Assembly (NCBI GenBank): GCA_024762735.1
Contig: JANTGU010000003.1
Span: 1 to 28,756 of the forward strand
DNA: 28,756 bases
Direction of reading: 5' to 3'
Source of the DNA: Bacteroidales bacterium
Lineage (GTDB): Bacteria; Bacteroidota; Bacteroidia; Bacteroidales; F082
Below are positions 7,910-16,281 of the stretch, one piece after another. How positions within the stretch are numbered: position 1 is the first letter of the stretch; every line of letters begins with the position of its first letter. Under the pieces are notes generated by a model. That model was not told where the DNA came from. It saw only the letters and a program-made list of their open reading frames with translations, and did no database searches. Made by a program: the position numbers and the translations under genes.

Positions 7910-8141
7910 TTTACATTCTCTTAGGGTCAAATTGGGGTAAATACCCCAGTAATTTAGGGCGTCTCCCTGATTAAGTTTTATTTATAACCAGTCTAAATTT
8001 GCACCAAACATTTTTACTACTTAAAGTCAAAAAAATAACAACTGTAATTTATTAACAAAGTTAAGTTTATTGGCAACCATAAAATAGACTTTATAGTAGT
8101 GTTTGTTAGTCGATAAACTATACTTCTTAAAACTTATTATT
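7910..8141 (+). promoter_or_regulatory. Intergenic region with -7 box TAAATTTG and two short hairpins
   Basis: No gene was found in these 232 bases. A short hairpin TGGGGT-AAAT-ACCCCA spans 7933-7948 and AGGG-CGTCT-CCCT follows, neither with a T-run. TAAATTTG at 7994-8001 fits TAnnTTTG and would give a leader of about 135 bases for the lipoprotein gene. The hairpins upstream of the box could end the regulator transcript poorly or act as operator sites; neither is proven. Confidence 0.4.
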
Positions 8142-8606
8142 ATGAAATCAAAAGTTTTTTATTTACTGGTTTTGGCAGGGACTTTATTCTTTTTTTCCTG
8201 CTCAAAAGACAAAGGCGCCTCCCCTTCAACATCAAATGGTACCATGGAGTTAAAGGTTGAGGGCAATGCATGGTCGGCTACCTTGGCGGTGGCTGCTGTA
8301 AACACTAACGGTGTAATTAATGTAACCGGTAGCGATTCTCAATCAAAACAAGCCAGTGTAATTTTATACGGTGTTGATGCTCCGGGGACATACACGCTAA
8401 ACAATAGTCAAAGTAACCAGTTTAGGTGGACTGAGGGTCTTGGACAAGCTGATACCTATGTGGCCAATTTTTTAGCGGGTACAGGCACCATCACCATTAC
8501 CGAACTTACAGCCTCTACTATAAAAGCTACTTTTGAGTTTACAGGGTATAATAACTCGCAAAACAGCAAGGTAATTACTGAGGGGGTTATTAATGCCAAT
8601 TTTTAA
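8142..8606 (+). CDS. Small lipoprotein, DUF6252-like
   Basis: This 154-residue lipoprotein has a signal ending in FFFSC (Cys20) followed by a Ser/Thr/Gly-rich spacer and one beta-rich domain. The visible pattern, GTMELKVEGNAWSA near the start, LYGVDAPGTYTLNN in the middle, and GTITITELTASTIKATFEFTG near the end, resembles the DUF6252 surface lipoproteins of Bacteroidota, which have no known function. The ATG at 8142 is chosen because it begins the signal peptide; a TTG 39 bases upstream would add a non-signal-like extension. The next gene starts 52 bp downstream, so the two may be co-transcribed. Confidence 0.72.
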   Translation: MKSKVFYLLVLAGTLFFFSCSKDKGASPSTSNGTMELKVEGNAWSATLAVAAVNTNGVINVTGSDSQSKQASVILYGVDAPGTYTLNNSQSNQFRWTEGLGQADTYVANFLAGTGTITITELTASTIKATFEFTGYNNSQNSKVITEGVINANF

Positions 8607-8658
8607 TAAAAACGCTGAAGTAGCTGATTGAAAAAATTAACCACTAATAAATTACATT

Positions 8659-10308
8659 ATGAAAAATTTTTTACTAGTACTATGGATAGTAGCCGCTACC
8701 ATAAATGTAAGTGCACAGAAAGAGATGGAGGAGGTTTATAAAATTAAATTTAACCATAAGATCTATCACCATGGCACTGCCATCAGCGAACGGCCAGGCT
8801 CCTATAGTTATGCTGCATCCGACAAAGTCATAACCGTTTTTGCCAACGAAAACGGGAAAGTTTTATGGTCCAAAAAATTTAAAGAAATTGCTCCCACGTT
8901 AAAAAAAATTGATGAACTTATACCGTTTTGGGAATCCAATATTATCTTTTTATTTGATCGTAAAGCCGGTAAAGACCAGGTTGCTTGTATTGAAATGAAT
9001 AGTGGAAAGTTGTTGTGGCATACTGACGTGTACCAAAATGTTTATGAAGATGTAATAATTTATATTCCGGAAGAAAACGGCTTTGCAATATCATTAAAAA
9101 AAGAACTTGTTTTTATCGATGCTAAAACAGGAAAAGTGAGGTGGAGAACGCCAAAATTTAAAGGGGTAGTAGCAAAATATATTTACGTGCCTGCTGACAA
9201 TTCAATGGTAATGATAAACTTTATCCCTAATGGCTTAGCCTCCTTGTTTTCAGGGTTTAAAAATCAAATTATGCGTATAAATACAAGTACCGGAGAAATC
9301 CTTTGGGATGAGTCATACATTGGCAGAGCTAAGCGAAAAGCGCTCACACGGGAGTTTGTATTTGACATGCAGCTGAAAAACGATAAAATATTTCTGTTAT
9401 TAAATGGGATTCAGTTATTTGATTATAAAACAGGGACACCATTATGGAGCGCAGCTTTTAATTTTATTCCCGAAGATGTTATAAAAACACCGAATGGTGC
9501 CTCGGGAAGTTTCGGCGTTTACAATGCTGTTGCCAAACCTGTTGTACAGGGTGATGATGTTTACATTTTGGATATGTCAAACAGAAAAAATCAATACCTG
9601 AAAAAATATGACAGAAATTCCGGCAAGTTACTATGGACATCCTCCGATATAAAGAAGGCAAAAGCTATTCCCGGCCTGGCAGTTTACGATGATAAAGCCA
9701 TTTTACAAATTGGAGGCAGGGTTGAAATGCAATATAAACGCAAGTATATGTCAGGTGACACATGGGTTACTGAATGGAAAATTGATTATCCTGAAGTTAA
9801 ACCATTTGGAATTAAGGCCATTAATACAACGGACGGGGCATTAGCCTGGGAGTCGGAAAAATTTAAAAAGGGAATAACTAATGCTATTTCGTTTGATAAA
9901 AATTACATCGTATGCAGTGGCAAGGATCTTTACTCCATCGATGTGGCTACTGGCAAAACAAAATTTCAGGTTCCGGTTTCAAAAGGAGGCGTTGGACAGG
10001 CAAACATGATACTGCCATATAAAGATAATATCGTTGTGGTGGTGGGAGAAAAAGGGGTGTCAACGTTTAATGCCGAAACGGGGAACCTGCTGAATAGCGG
10101 CAAATACAAAGCTTCTGGTTTAAACAGGCAGGTTAACAACATTTTAATCATGGAAACACCTAAAAATGACATTGCTGCTTTTGATTTAAACACATGTAAA
10201 TATAAAAGCTATAATGCAAAAAAGGGTGCCAACACGTCATTAACTATGGACGGTAAATATGTATATGTTTATGAAAAAAACGCGGTGTCGAAACTAAAAA
10301 CTTATTAA
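8659..10308 (+). CDS. Secreted PQQ-like beta-propeller protein
   Basis: This 549-residue protein has a cleavable signal peptide (about 1-19, ending VSA). Propeller blades of the PQQ_2/PQQ_3 type follow. Their signature G-x-x-x-W recurs: GKVLWSKKF, GKLLWHTDV, GKVRWRTP, GEILWDES, GTPLWSAAF, GKLLWTSSD and GALAWESEK, each preceded by a Asn/Asp-Thr/Ser-Gly turn. This is a structural propeller. I see no quinoprotein dehydrogenase calcium or active-site motif and no cytochrome domain, so an enzyme role is not supported. It may be a periplasmic or surface scaffold. It shares the strand with the lipoprotein gene upstream and converges with the pyrophosphatase-like gene, only 8 bp away. Confidence 0.82.
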   Translation: MKNFLLVLWIVAATINVSAQKEMEEVYKIKFNHKIYHHGTAISERPGSYSYAASDKVITVFANENGKVLWSKKFKEIAPTLKKIDELIPFWESNIIFLFDRKAGKDQVACIEMNSGKLLWHTDVYQNVYEDVIIYIPEENGFAISLKKELVFIDAKTGKVRWRTPKFKGVVAKYIYVPADNSMVMINFIPNGLASLFSGFKNQIMRINTSTGEILWDESYIGRAKRKALTREFVFDMQLKNDKIFLLLNGIQLFDYKTGTPLWSAAFNFIPEDVIKTPNGASGSFGVYNAVAKPVVQGDDVYILDMSNRKNQYLKKYDRNSGKLLWTSSDIKKAKAIPGLAVYDDKAILQIGGRVEMQYKRKYMSGDTWVTEWKIDYPEVKPFGIKAINTTDGALAWESEKFKKGITNAISFDKNYIVCSGKDLYSIDVATGKTKFQVPVSKGGVGQANMILPYKDNIVVVVGEKGVSTFNAETGNLLNSGKYKASGLNRQVNNILIMETPKNDIAAFDLNTCKYKSYNAKKGANTSLTMDGKYVYVYEKNAVSKLKTY

Positions 10309-10316
10309 ATCTGGTA

Positions 10317-10715
10317 TTAGTGTGATTGCTGGAGGCTTGCTTTATTGGCAGGCCTCCTTTTTATTAATATGGCACTCATACTAATTTGATTATTTATTTC
10401 AAAAATATGAGCCATTTCAGATTCAGTGCAGGCATAAAGCACCTTCATTTCGGCATCAAACTTATCCATATCGGTAATATTTAAAATACCGGTTATTTTT
10501 TTATGATGACTATTGCCAACCCAAACATCCAATGCCTCCCCATCAGATGATTTAGTGAAAGGAATAAATCCGTAATCGTATGGGTAAACAAACTGTATAA
10601 ATTTTGGGTGCCGCGTTCCTTTTGGACGGTCAATGGTAATTCCATATTTTGAAATTAACAGATCCAGGTTTTTCCAAAACTCTTCATTGTTTACAAAGTG
10701 GCTATCCGTTGTCAT
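10317..10715 (-). CDS. Short inorganic-pyrophosphatase-fold protein, active site incomplete
   Basis: This 132-residue protein is clearly related to family I soluble pyrophosphatase (PF00719), usually 170 or more residues. Conserved parts are YPYDYGFIP (44-52), DGEALDVWVG (58-67; it keeps two of the three metal-binding Asp of the E. coli DGDPVD loop and has Glu for the middle one), and ITDMDKFDAE (80-89). The last keeps the spacing of E. coli Asp97 and Asp102, followed by an AHIFE segment like AHFFE. The position of catalytic Lys104 appears to be Glu, and the Tyr-Lys pair after AHFFE is replaced by Ile-Asn. The region between is much shorter than in the E. coli enzyme. Pyrophosphate hydrolysis is therefore doubtful. 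Its start overlaps the upstream kinase gene by 14 bp, so the two are translated together. Confidence 0.75.
   Translation of the reverse strand: MTTDSHFVNNEEFWKNLDLLISKYGITIDRPKGTRHPKFIQFVYPYDYGFIPFTKSSDGEALDVWVGNSHHKKITGILNITDMDKFDAEMKVLYACTESEMAHIFEINNQISMSAILIKRRPANKASLQQSH
10331..10362 (+). terminator. Intrinsic terminator of the propeller gene, lying inside the convergent gene's coding tail
   Basis: The stem starts GGAGGCTTGC at 10331-10340 and pairs with GCAGGCCTCC at 10348-10357 (ten pairs, one G-U). It has a 7-base loop and is followed by TTTTT at 10358-10362. It begins 23 bp after the propeller stop but falls within codons for the last residues of the pyrophosphatase-like protein on the other strand. 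Confidence 0.75.
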
Positions 10716-12240
10716 GCTTTTTTAAAATTATCCTGAATGTGGTGCCCTTGCCCGGAGAGGAGTGTTTGATATAAATTTTGCCTTTATGGTACTCTTTGAT
10801 GATGCGCTTAGCCAGCGACAGACCCAGTCCCCATCCTCGCTTCTTGGTGGTATAGCCCGGGCTAAACACGTCTCGTTGTTCTGTTTTCGAAATGCCTTTC
10901 CCGGTATCTTTTACATCGATTAACACCATGTCTTCTTCCTCTTTCATACTAACGCTAATTTTACCCTTGGCATCCATGGCATCGATGGCATTTTTAAAGA
11001 GATTTTCCAATACCCAACTAAAGAGTGGTCCGTTGGCCAGCGCGATCACATCATGTTTTGGCAATGTAATCTCGTACGCTACCTTTCGGGGAGTACGTGG
11101 TTTTAAATAGTCGACCGTGCGCCGGATAATATCAGTAATGTTGGTTAATTCCAGGGAAGGGGTAGAGCCAATTTTTGAAAACCTTTCGGTAATCATTTCC
11201 AAACGCGCCACATCTTTCTCAATCTCCTCGGCAGCCTGCTTATGATTGGCTCCATCCATTTTTAACAATTCCATCCAAGCCATAATTGACGAGAGTGGCG
11301 TACCAATCTGATGGGCTGTTTCGCGCGCCATCCCTGCCCAAACCCGGTTTTGTTCCGCATTGCGGGAAAGACTAAAAAGCAGGTACGCAATCCCAATAAA
11401 CACAAAAATGATTAAAAGCTGAGCCAATGGAAACAGCCGCATTTTATTTAGCAATTCCGAATCTTTATAAAAGATATAAACCTTTCCTACGTCTATAAAA
11501 TCAAGGATGATCGGTTCGTTTTCATCTTTCATCTCTGTGAGTTTCTTTTCGGCAAAAGAAGGATTTTTCATTTTATCCTCGTTCAAATTTCCATAGAGCA
11601 ACACAGTAGATTGCGTGCTATCGGTAATAATAACCGGAACACTGGAAGAGTTTAACGCTACTTCTTCCATAAAAATAGTAATGTAATCATTGAGCACCTT
11701 TTTCAACTGTGTAAACAAGTTGGAATTTTTATAGTACAGATAATTCCGCTCTCCCTTCACAAACTCCACTTCAATGGGTTGATAAACCGAAAACTCTTTT
11801 CTTAGCGTTCCTGCTAAAAAGCTGATGGTATCTTGTCCCTCTTTAAGGTTTTTACTGCTTAAAATTTTACCCCTGGCATCCGTTAATATTACCGGGATGG
11901 TTTTGTTGTCGTGAATAATATTCAAATAAAAGGTTAAATCCTGCGAATTATTGTCGGAGAGCAAGCGGTTATAAACTTTGGCAAGCAATTCGGCTTTTTT
12001 TTGTTCCTCCTCCTGAAGTTGTCCAAAAAACTTTTCGGTATACTGCATCAGCTCGGCTTTTCGATGCACGGCATCAGCCCAAAGTCGCACATTTTTACGT
12101 TCCGCCGAAGCAAATTTACTTACCAGCCGGTTGGTATAAAATATGGAAAGGGCAATCAAAACCATTCCTATTATAAACAGAAATGTTTTCCAGGCTTTCT
12201 TTTTGGTATAGATGTCCACTTTTAAAAATGTTTTAAACAT
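10702..12240 (-). CDS. Membrane sensor histidine kinase
   Basis: This 512-residue kinase has an N-terminal membrane helix (about 18-37), an extracytoplasmic sensor region (about 45-265) with PAS/Cache-like strands such as IPVILTDARGKILS and VPVIITDSTQ, and a second helix (about 271-290). The transmitter has the H-box ETAHQIGTPLSS (His310), typical of Bacteroidota. The ATPase domain has N-box ENLFKNAIDAM, DTGKGIS and GWGLGLSLAKRI. The ATG at 12240 is preferred over a TTG one codon earlier. No response regulator is adjacent. The only linked gene is the overlapping pyrophosphatase-fold gene, so this kinase is either an orphan or acts with a distant regulator. Confidence 0.9.
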   Translation of the reverse strand: MFKTFLKVDIYTKKKAWKTFLFIIGMVLIALSIFYTNRLVSKFASAERKNVRLWADAVHRKAELMQYTEKFFGQLQEEEQKKAELLAKVYNRLLSDNNSQDLTFYLNIIHDNKTIPVILTDARGKILSSKNLKEGQDTISFLAGTLRKEFSVYQPIEVEFVKGERNYLYYKNSNLFTQLKKVLNDYITIFMEEVALNSSSVPVIITDSTQSTVLLYGNLNEDKMKNPSFAEKKLTEMKDENEPIILDFIDVGKVYIFYKDSELLNKMRLFPLAQLLIIFVFIGIAYLLFSLSRNAEQNRVWAGMARETAHQIGTPLSSIMAWMELLKMDGANHKQAAEEIEKDVARLEMITERFSKIGSTPSLELTNITDIIRRTVDYLKPRTPRKVAYEITLPKHDVIALANGPLFSWVLENLFKNAIDAMDAKGKISVSMKEEEDMVLIDVKDTGKGISKTEQRDVFSPGYTTKKRGWGLGLSLAKRIIKEYHKGKIYIKHSSPGKGTTFRIILKKHDNG

Positions 12241-12284
12241 CAAACGTACAAAAATGTTTTTTGTTTTAGGAATCTAAAAGGAAA

Positions 12285-12312
12285 TAAAAAACCCCCAAAT
12301 TTCTTTGGGGGT
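12285..12312 (-). terminator. Intrinsic terminator of the Zn-ribbon gene
   Basis: A perfect 9-bp stem ACCCCCAAA / TTTGGGGGT spans 12291-12312 with a 4-base loop. On the minus strand it is followed by six T. It lies 11 bp after the Zn-ribbon stop codon and separates that gene from the kinase gene. Confidence 0.85.
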
Positions 12313-12322
12313 CTCGTCAAGC

Positions 12323-12673
12323 TTAGGCTAGTGTTAGTTTTTGCAGGCTTTTTGATAAGTTGTAGGGCGATTTGTACTTTTTGAGCTTGACTTTTTCGCC
12401 TTCTTCAGCACAAATTGGGCAGTGCCCCATTTTAATTGGGTAAACGTAATGGCACTTTTCGCAGTAATAGTAGTTTATTTTAACAGATTGGGGTCGATTT
12501 TTAATCATCCAAATGGCGCCGGTAACCGGAGTTAATAATAAACTTATTAAAAACAGTTTGATAGCTTCAGCCTGCCGATTGATACCGAACAGGGTAAAAA
12601 CAAACGTAATTAACAAATATCCTACAACTCCATATACAAGCATGATTCTCTTTTTTCGAACGCTTCTACTCAT
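12323..12673 (-). CDS. Small two-helix membrane protein with a C-terminal zinc ribbon
   Basis: This 116-residue protein has a basic N-terminus (MSRSVRKKR), two hydrophobic helices (about residues 10-30 and 39-57), then a zinc-ribbon-like pair CEKC and CPIC separated by 13 residues (YYYCEKCHYVYPIKMGHCPIC). A basic tail follows. The four cysteines could bind one zinc. I do not recognise a named family; such small membrane rubredoxin- or ribbon-type proteins are common and uncharacterised in Bacteroidota. The ATG at 12673 is used rather than a TTG six codons upstream. It has its own terminator and is separated from the divergent aminotransferase gene by about 200 AT-rich bases. Confidence 0.7.
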   Translation of the reverse strand: MSRSVRKKRIMLVYGVVGYLLITFVFTLFGINRQAEAIKLFLISLLLTPVTGAIWMIKNRPQSVKINYYYCEKCHYVYPIKMGHCPICAEEGEKVKLKKYKSPYNLSKSLQKLTLA

Positions 12674-12853
12674 TAACAATATGCGAGCCAAAAATCATAT
12701 TCATCTGATTTTCTTTGATTTATAAATAATATCGGCAAAAACTTTATGATATATTATACATTTTCGGATAATGTCATTTTAAACTCAAGTTTAAAATCGT
12801 ATATTTTTTTTGGTAAAATCAGGTAAAATCATCTTTTGAAAAATGGAAAGAGT

Positions 12854-12861
12854 TACATTTG
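12854..12861 (+). promoter_or_regulatory. Bacteroidota -7 box TACATTTG for the aminotransferase operon
   Basis: TACATTTG fits TAnnTTTG, 18 bp before the ATG at 12880. A TTTTG at 12834-12838 could be the -33 element, but the 15-bp spacing is short. The rest of the 12674-12879 gap is AT-rich with no gene seen. Confidence 0.5.
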
Positions 12862-12879
12862 TGTTCCAAAATCAATATT

Positions 12880-14037
12880 ATGAAATCATTCGACGGCCAT
12901 TTCACCAGTAAGTTACCAGGGGCAAAAACATCGGTATTTGCCGTGATGAGCAAGCTGGCAAACGATTACAATGCGGTCAATTTATCGCAGGGCTTTCCCG
13001 ATTTTCCCATCGATCAGGAATTAATAAGGCGTGTAAATTACTATATGGTAAAAGGTTACAACCAGTATGCGCCCATGCCCGGCATACCCGGGTTACGAAA
13101 AGCCATCGCCGGGATGTTTAAAAAGAACCATGGTGCAGATTATGATTTCGAGCACGAGATTACCATCACGGCAGGCGCTACACAGGCACTGTACACGGCT
13201 ATCTCGGCCTTTATCAACGACGGTGACGAGGCCATCATCGTGGAGCCTGCTTACGACAGTTACGCGCCGGCAGTGATAGCCAATGGAGGCACTGTAAAAT
13301 ATGTTTCTCTAAAATTTCCCGACTTCACCCTAAATTGGGATGAAATTAAACGCAATGTAACCTCTCGCACTAAACTCATCATATTAAACACACCTCACAA
13401 TCCCACGGGCAGCATTCTTAAAGAGGAGGATTTTTTAATTCTGGAGCGCTTTTTAAGAGGCCGCGATATCATGCTTATCAGCGATGAAGTTTACGAACAT
13501 CTCATTTTTGATGGCGAAACACACTATAGTGCTTGTCGTTTTAAGGACCTCGCCTCGAGAACCATGGTTGTCGGCTCCTTCGGCAAAACCTTTCATGCAA
13601 CGGGCTGGAAAACAGGTTTCGTGCTGGCTCCGGCAAATATTACTGCCGAATTCCGGAAATTTCATCAATTTATCGTGTTTGCCTCCAACACGCCGGTTCA
13701 GCATGCCATTGCCGATTTTATTCAGAAACCTGAAAACTACAAGGGACTTGGTGAGTTTTACCAGGCCAAGCGCGATTACTTTTTAAATGCCATAAAAAAG
13801 TCGCGGTTTAAAGCCATTCCTGCCAAAGGAACCTACTTTCAACTGTTGGACTACAGCAATATCTCCGATGAACCGGAATACGATTTTGCCACTCGTTTGG
13901 TAAAAGAGTTTGGAGTAGCCGGAATTCCTTTGTCTCCATTTTACCACAACCATAAAAACCAGCAACGGTTGCGTTTTTGTTTTGCCAAACAGGAGTCAAC
14001 CCTTGATAAAGCCGCTGAAATTTTATGCAAGATTTAA
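12880..14037 (+). CDS. PLP-dependent aminotransferase, methionine/kynurenine type (YbdL-like)
   Basis: This 385-residue fold-type I class I/II aminotransferase has SQGFPDFP (36-43), NTPHNPTG (170-177), SDEVYEHL (201-208; Asp202 pairs with the PLP ring nitrogen), Schiff-base Lys236 in SFGKTFHATGWK, and a C-terminal LRFCFAK Arg for the substrate carboxylate. The GFPDFP and GKTFHATGWK blocks are typical of the YbdL/KAT group, which transaminates methionine, or kynurenine, with glutamine or keto acids. The next gene, an omega-amidase, starts 13 bp inside this one. That pairing is expected when glutamine is the amino donor, because it yields alpha-ketoglutaramate. The start is ATG 12880; an earlier TTG adds no conserved residues. 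Confidence 0.9.
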   Translation: MKSFDGHFTSKLPGAKTSVFAVMSKLANDYNAVNLSQGFPDFPIDQELIRRVNYYMVKGYNQYAPMPGIPGLRKAIAGMFKKNHGADYDFEHEITITAGATQALYTAISAFINDGDEAIIVEPAYDSYAPAVIANGGTVKYVSLKFPDFTLNWDEIKRNVTSRTKLIILNTPHNPTGSILKEEDFLILERFLRGRDIMLISDEVYEHLIFDGETHYSACRFKDLASRTMVVGSFGKTFHATGWKTGFVLAPANITAEFRKFHQFIVFASNTPVQHAIADFIQKPENYKGLGEFYQAKRDYFLNAIKKSRFKAIPAKGTYFQLLDYSNISDEPEYDFATRLVKEFGVAGIPLSPFYHNHKNQQRLRFCFAKQESTLDKAAEILCKI

Positions 14038-14822
14038 AAATACTATACCTGCAGTCCGATTTAGCCTGGGAAAATCCTGATGCTAACCGTGCTAAATTTA
14101 GCACACTGATCAACAATAATATTGACAAGCATGACCTGGTAGTATTACCCGAAACCTTTACTACCGGCTTTCCGGTTGACCCCGCCCATTTTGCCGAAAC
14201 CGTTGATGGCGCCACAACAAAGTGGATGCTGGAAACAGCACGTGCTACCGGTGCCGTTATCACAGGCAGCATCTTACTTAAACAAAACCACCGTTTTTAC
14301 AATGCCCTACTTTGGGTAACCCCCGATAGTGAAATAAAAAGTTACTATAAACGGCACACCTTTTCCATGGGGGGAGAAGACAAAAAGATTGCCAAAGGAA
14401 CCAGCCAACTCGTGGTGGAGCTAAAAGGTTGGCGCATCAGACCCATGATTTGTTACGATTTACGGTTTCCGGTATGGAGTAAAAACCGGTTTAACGAAAC
14501 AAAGGGCTTTGAATACGATGTAGCCATTTATGTTGCTAACTGGCCATCACAGCGCAGCTATCCCTGGGAAACCCTGCTATTGGCAAGGGCTATCGAAAAC
14601 CAGGCTTACGTGTTAGGAGTGAACCGGATAGGAAATGATAATATTGGAAATTATTATAGCGGGCATTCAAAAATGATTGATCCCAAAGGAAGTGTTGTTT
14701 CAGATTGTAAAGCGGGCACAGAAGTTTGTGAAAGTGTTGTTATCAGCAAGGCATCGTTAACGCGATTTAGAGAAAAGTTTAATGTTGGCCCTGACTGGGA
14801 TTGGTTCAACATCGCCGAGTAA
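14025..14822 (+). CDS. Omega-amidase, nitrilase superfamily (YafV-like)
   Basis: This 265-residue carbon-nitrogen hydrolase has the complete catalytic triad: Glu43 in LPETFTTGFP, Lys109 in YYKRH and Cys143 in MICYDLRFPVW. The YKRHTFSMGGED and ICYDLRFPVWSKN blocks match the YafV/Nit2 branch. These enzymes hydrolyse alpha-ketoglutaramate, and the related succinamates, to the dicarboxylic acid plus ammonia. It overlaps the aminotransferase by 13 bp, so translation is coupled. The couple drives glutamine-dependent transamination, as known for the methionine-salvage pair YbdL/YafV in other bacteria. It is cytoplasmic with no signal peptide. Confidence 0.92.
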   Translation: MQDLKILYLQSDLAWENPDANRAKFSTLINNNIDKHDLVVLPETFTTGFPVDPAHFAETVDGATTKWMLETARATGAVITGSILLKQNHRFYNALLWVTPDSEIKSYYKRHTFSMGGEDKKIAKGTSQLVVELKGWRIRPMICYDLRFPVWSKNRFNETKGFEYDVAIYVANWPSQRSYPWETLLLARAIENQAYVLGVNRIGNDNIGNYYSGHSKMIDPKGSVVSDCKAGTEVCESVVISKASLTRFREKFNVGPDWDWFNIAE

Positions 14823-14895
14823 ACAAGAAAAATTTAGAACTTCTAAGGTTGTTATGCAAGAATTAATACTTTTACTCTTTTAAATTCTGAAAATT

Positions 14896-16260
14896 ATGAA
14901 CATAATCATAGCAGGTGATGGTGAAGTAGGTTTTCATTTGGCAGAAGCCTTGGTTAACTCCAACCACAACATCACCATTGTTGACCCTCGCGAGGAGTTG
15001 CTGGAAATGATAGAGTCGCATGCCGACCTGATGACCATTGTTGGAGAATCAAATTCTGTTAGTGTGTTAAAAAAGGCCAACGTTAACAAAGCCGATCTGG
15101 TCATTTCGGTGTTGCACGAGGAGAGTATCAATATTTTAACCGCCATTTTGGCCAAAAAGCTGGGGGCTAAGCATGTTATAGCACGCGTTAACACCCTGGA
15201 AAATGTGAGTCCTGAAAATAGAAAGATATACGAAGATCTGGGTATCGACAACCTTATTTCACCGGAAGACATCGCTGCCCACGAGGTCATTAATTTACTC
15301 AAAAACCCAACTGCCACCGAAATTTATGATCTCTCTAACGGAAAGCTTTCCATTTACCTTTTCCGTATTGAACAAAATGCGCCCGTGGTTGGCAAGTCGC
15401 TTGACGATGTCGCTTCTTCATTCGATTACAAAGACCTTGATTTTAGAGCCGTGGCCATCCACCGCGGCAACGAAACCTTTTTACCATCAGGTACCACTAC
15501 TTTTCAATCGGACGACTTGGTTTATGTTATTTCGAAACCCAACTTGCTAAAAACCATGCTTGGGCTAAGCGGAAAAGAGGATATTGATATTAACAACGTG
15601 ATTATCGTGGGCGGTGGACGTGTAGGAAGAGTGATTGCCAAACGGCTTGAAAAGGATGTAAACATAAAACTTATCGAGCGTGATAAAGACCGTTGCATGT
15701 TTTTAACGGATTTGTTAGACGATTCTCTGGTAATAAATGGCGATGCCCGCGACATTACGCTGTTGGAAGACGAGGGAATTGAAAATACCGATGTTTTTAT
15801 TTCGGTTTCAAATAACACCGAAACCAACATTCTGACCTGTCTTCATGCCAAAAAATACGGCGTAAAAAAGACCATCGCCCTGGTTGAAAACCTCGACTAT
15901 ATTGAAATTTCACAAAACATCGGCATCGACACCATCGTAAACAAAAAAGTGATTGCTGCCAGTTACATCATCAAACATGCCATGGGCGACGAAGTTGCTT
16001 CGCTGAAAATTGTGAGCGGTATTAATGCCGAAATCCTGGAAATAGAAGCCAAACCGGGTTCAGCCATCACCAAAAAACCCATTAAAAATGTTAACCTGCC
16101 TGAGGGTGTTATTGTCGGTGGAATTTTCAGGGGTGACGAATCCTACATCGCAATGGGTAATTTTCAAATTTTACCCGGAGACAGGGTAGTGGTTTTTGCC
16201 TTGCCGGGAACCACCTCGAAAGTTGAAAAATATTTTCAGAAATCGATGTTTAGCTTATAA
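14896..16260 (+). CDS. trkA: Trk potassium uptake regulatory subunit TrkA
   Basis: This 454-residue cytoplasmic protein has two RCK units. Each has a Rossmann NAD/nucleotide-binding motif (GDGEVG at residues 7-12 and GGGRVG near 239-244) and an acidic end of the second strand (VDPREE, IERDKDR). Each is followed by a TrkA_C (RCK_C) subdomain; the second contains AITKKPIKNVNLPEGVIVGGIFRGDE. TrkA gates the TrkH channel in response to NAD(H) or ATP. It is immediately followed by trkH 21 bp downstream, so the pair forms the potassium uptake system. The start is ATG 14896 and is unambiguous because the Rossmann strand begins at residue 2. Confidence 0.95.
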   Translation: MNIIIAGDGEVGFHLAEALVNSNHNITIVDPREELLEMIESHADLMTIVGESNSVSVLKKANVNKADLVISVLHEESINILTAILAKKLGAKHVIARVNTLENVSPENRKIYEDLGIDNLISPEDIAAHEVINLLKNPTATEIYDLSNGKLSIYLFRIEQNAPVVGKSLDDVASSFDYKDLDFRAVAIHRGNETFLPSGTTTFQSDDLVYVISKPNLLKTMLGLSGKEDIDINNVIIVGGGRVGRVIAKRLEKDVNIKLIERDKDRCMFLTDLLDDSLVINGDARDITLLEDEGIENTDVFISVSNNTETNILTCLHAKKYGVKKTIALVENLDYIEISQNIGIDTIVNKKVIAASYIIKHAMGDEVASLKIVSGINAEILEIEAKPGSAITKKPIKNVNLPEGVIVGGIFRGDESYIAMGNFQILPGDRVVVFALPGTTSKVEKYFQKSMFSL

Positions 16261-16281
16261 CAACTACTTGACTAATAACAC

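Noticed and set aside
7933..7948. GGGGT/ACCCC hairpin as the regulator operon terminator
   Set aside because: Short stem with no following T-run and too close to a downstream promoter; listed only as part of the intergenic region.
12241..12248. Minus-strand TACGTTTG, a perfect TAnnTTTG match at the kinase gene start
   Set aside because: It abuts the ATG at 12240, so its start site would fall inside the coding region with no suitable downstream start before the first membrane helix. Probably chance.
14934..15317. Long antisense open frame within trkA (and similar shadows within TrkH, the LruC gene and the aminotransferase)
   Set aside because: They lie opposite genes with clear family motifs, have no recognisable domains, signal peptides or start context, and arise from codon bias.
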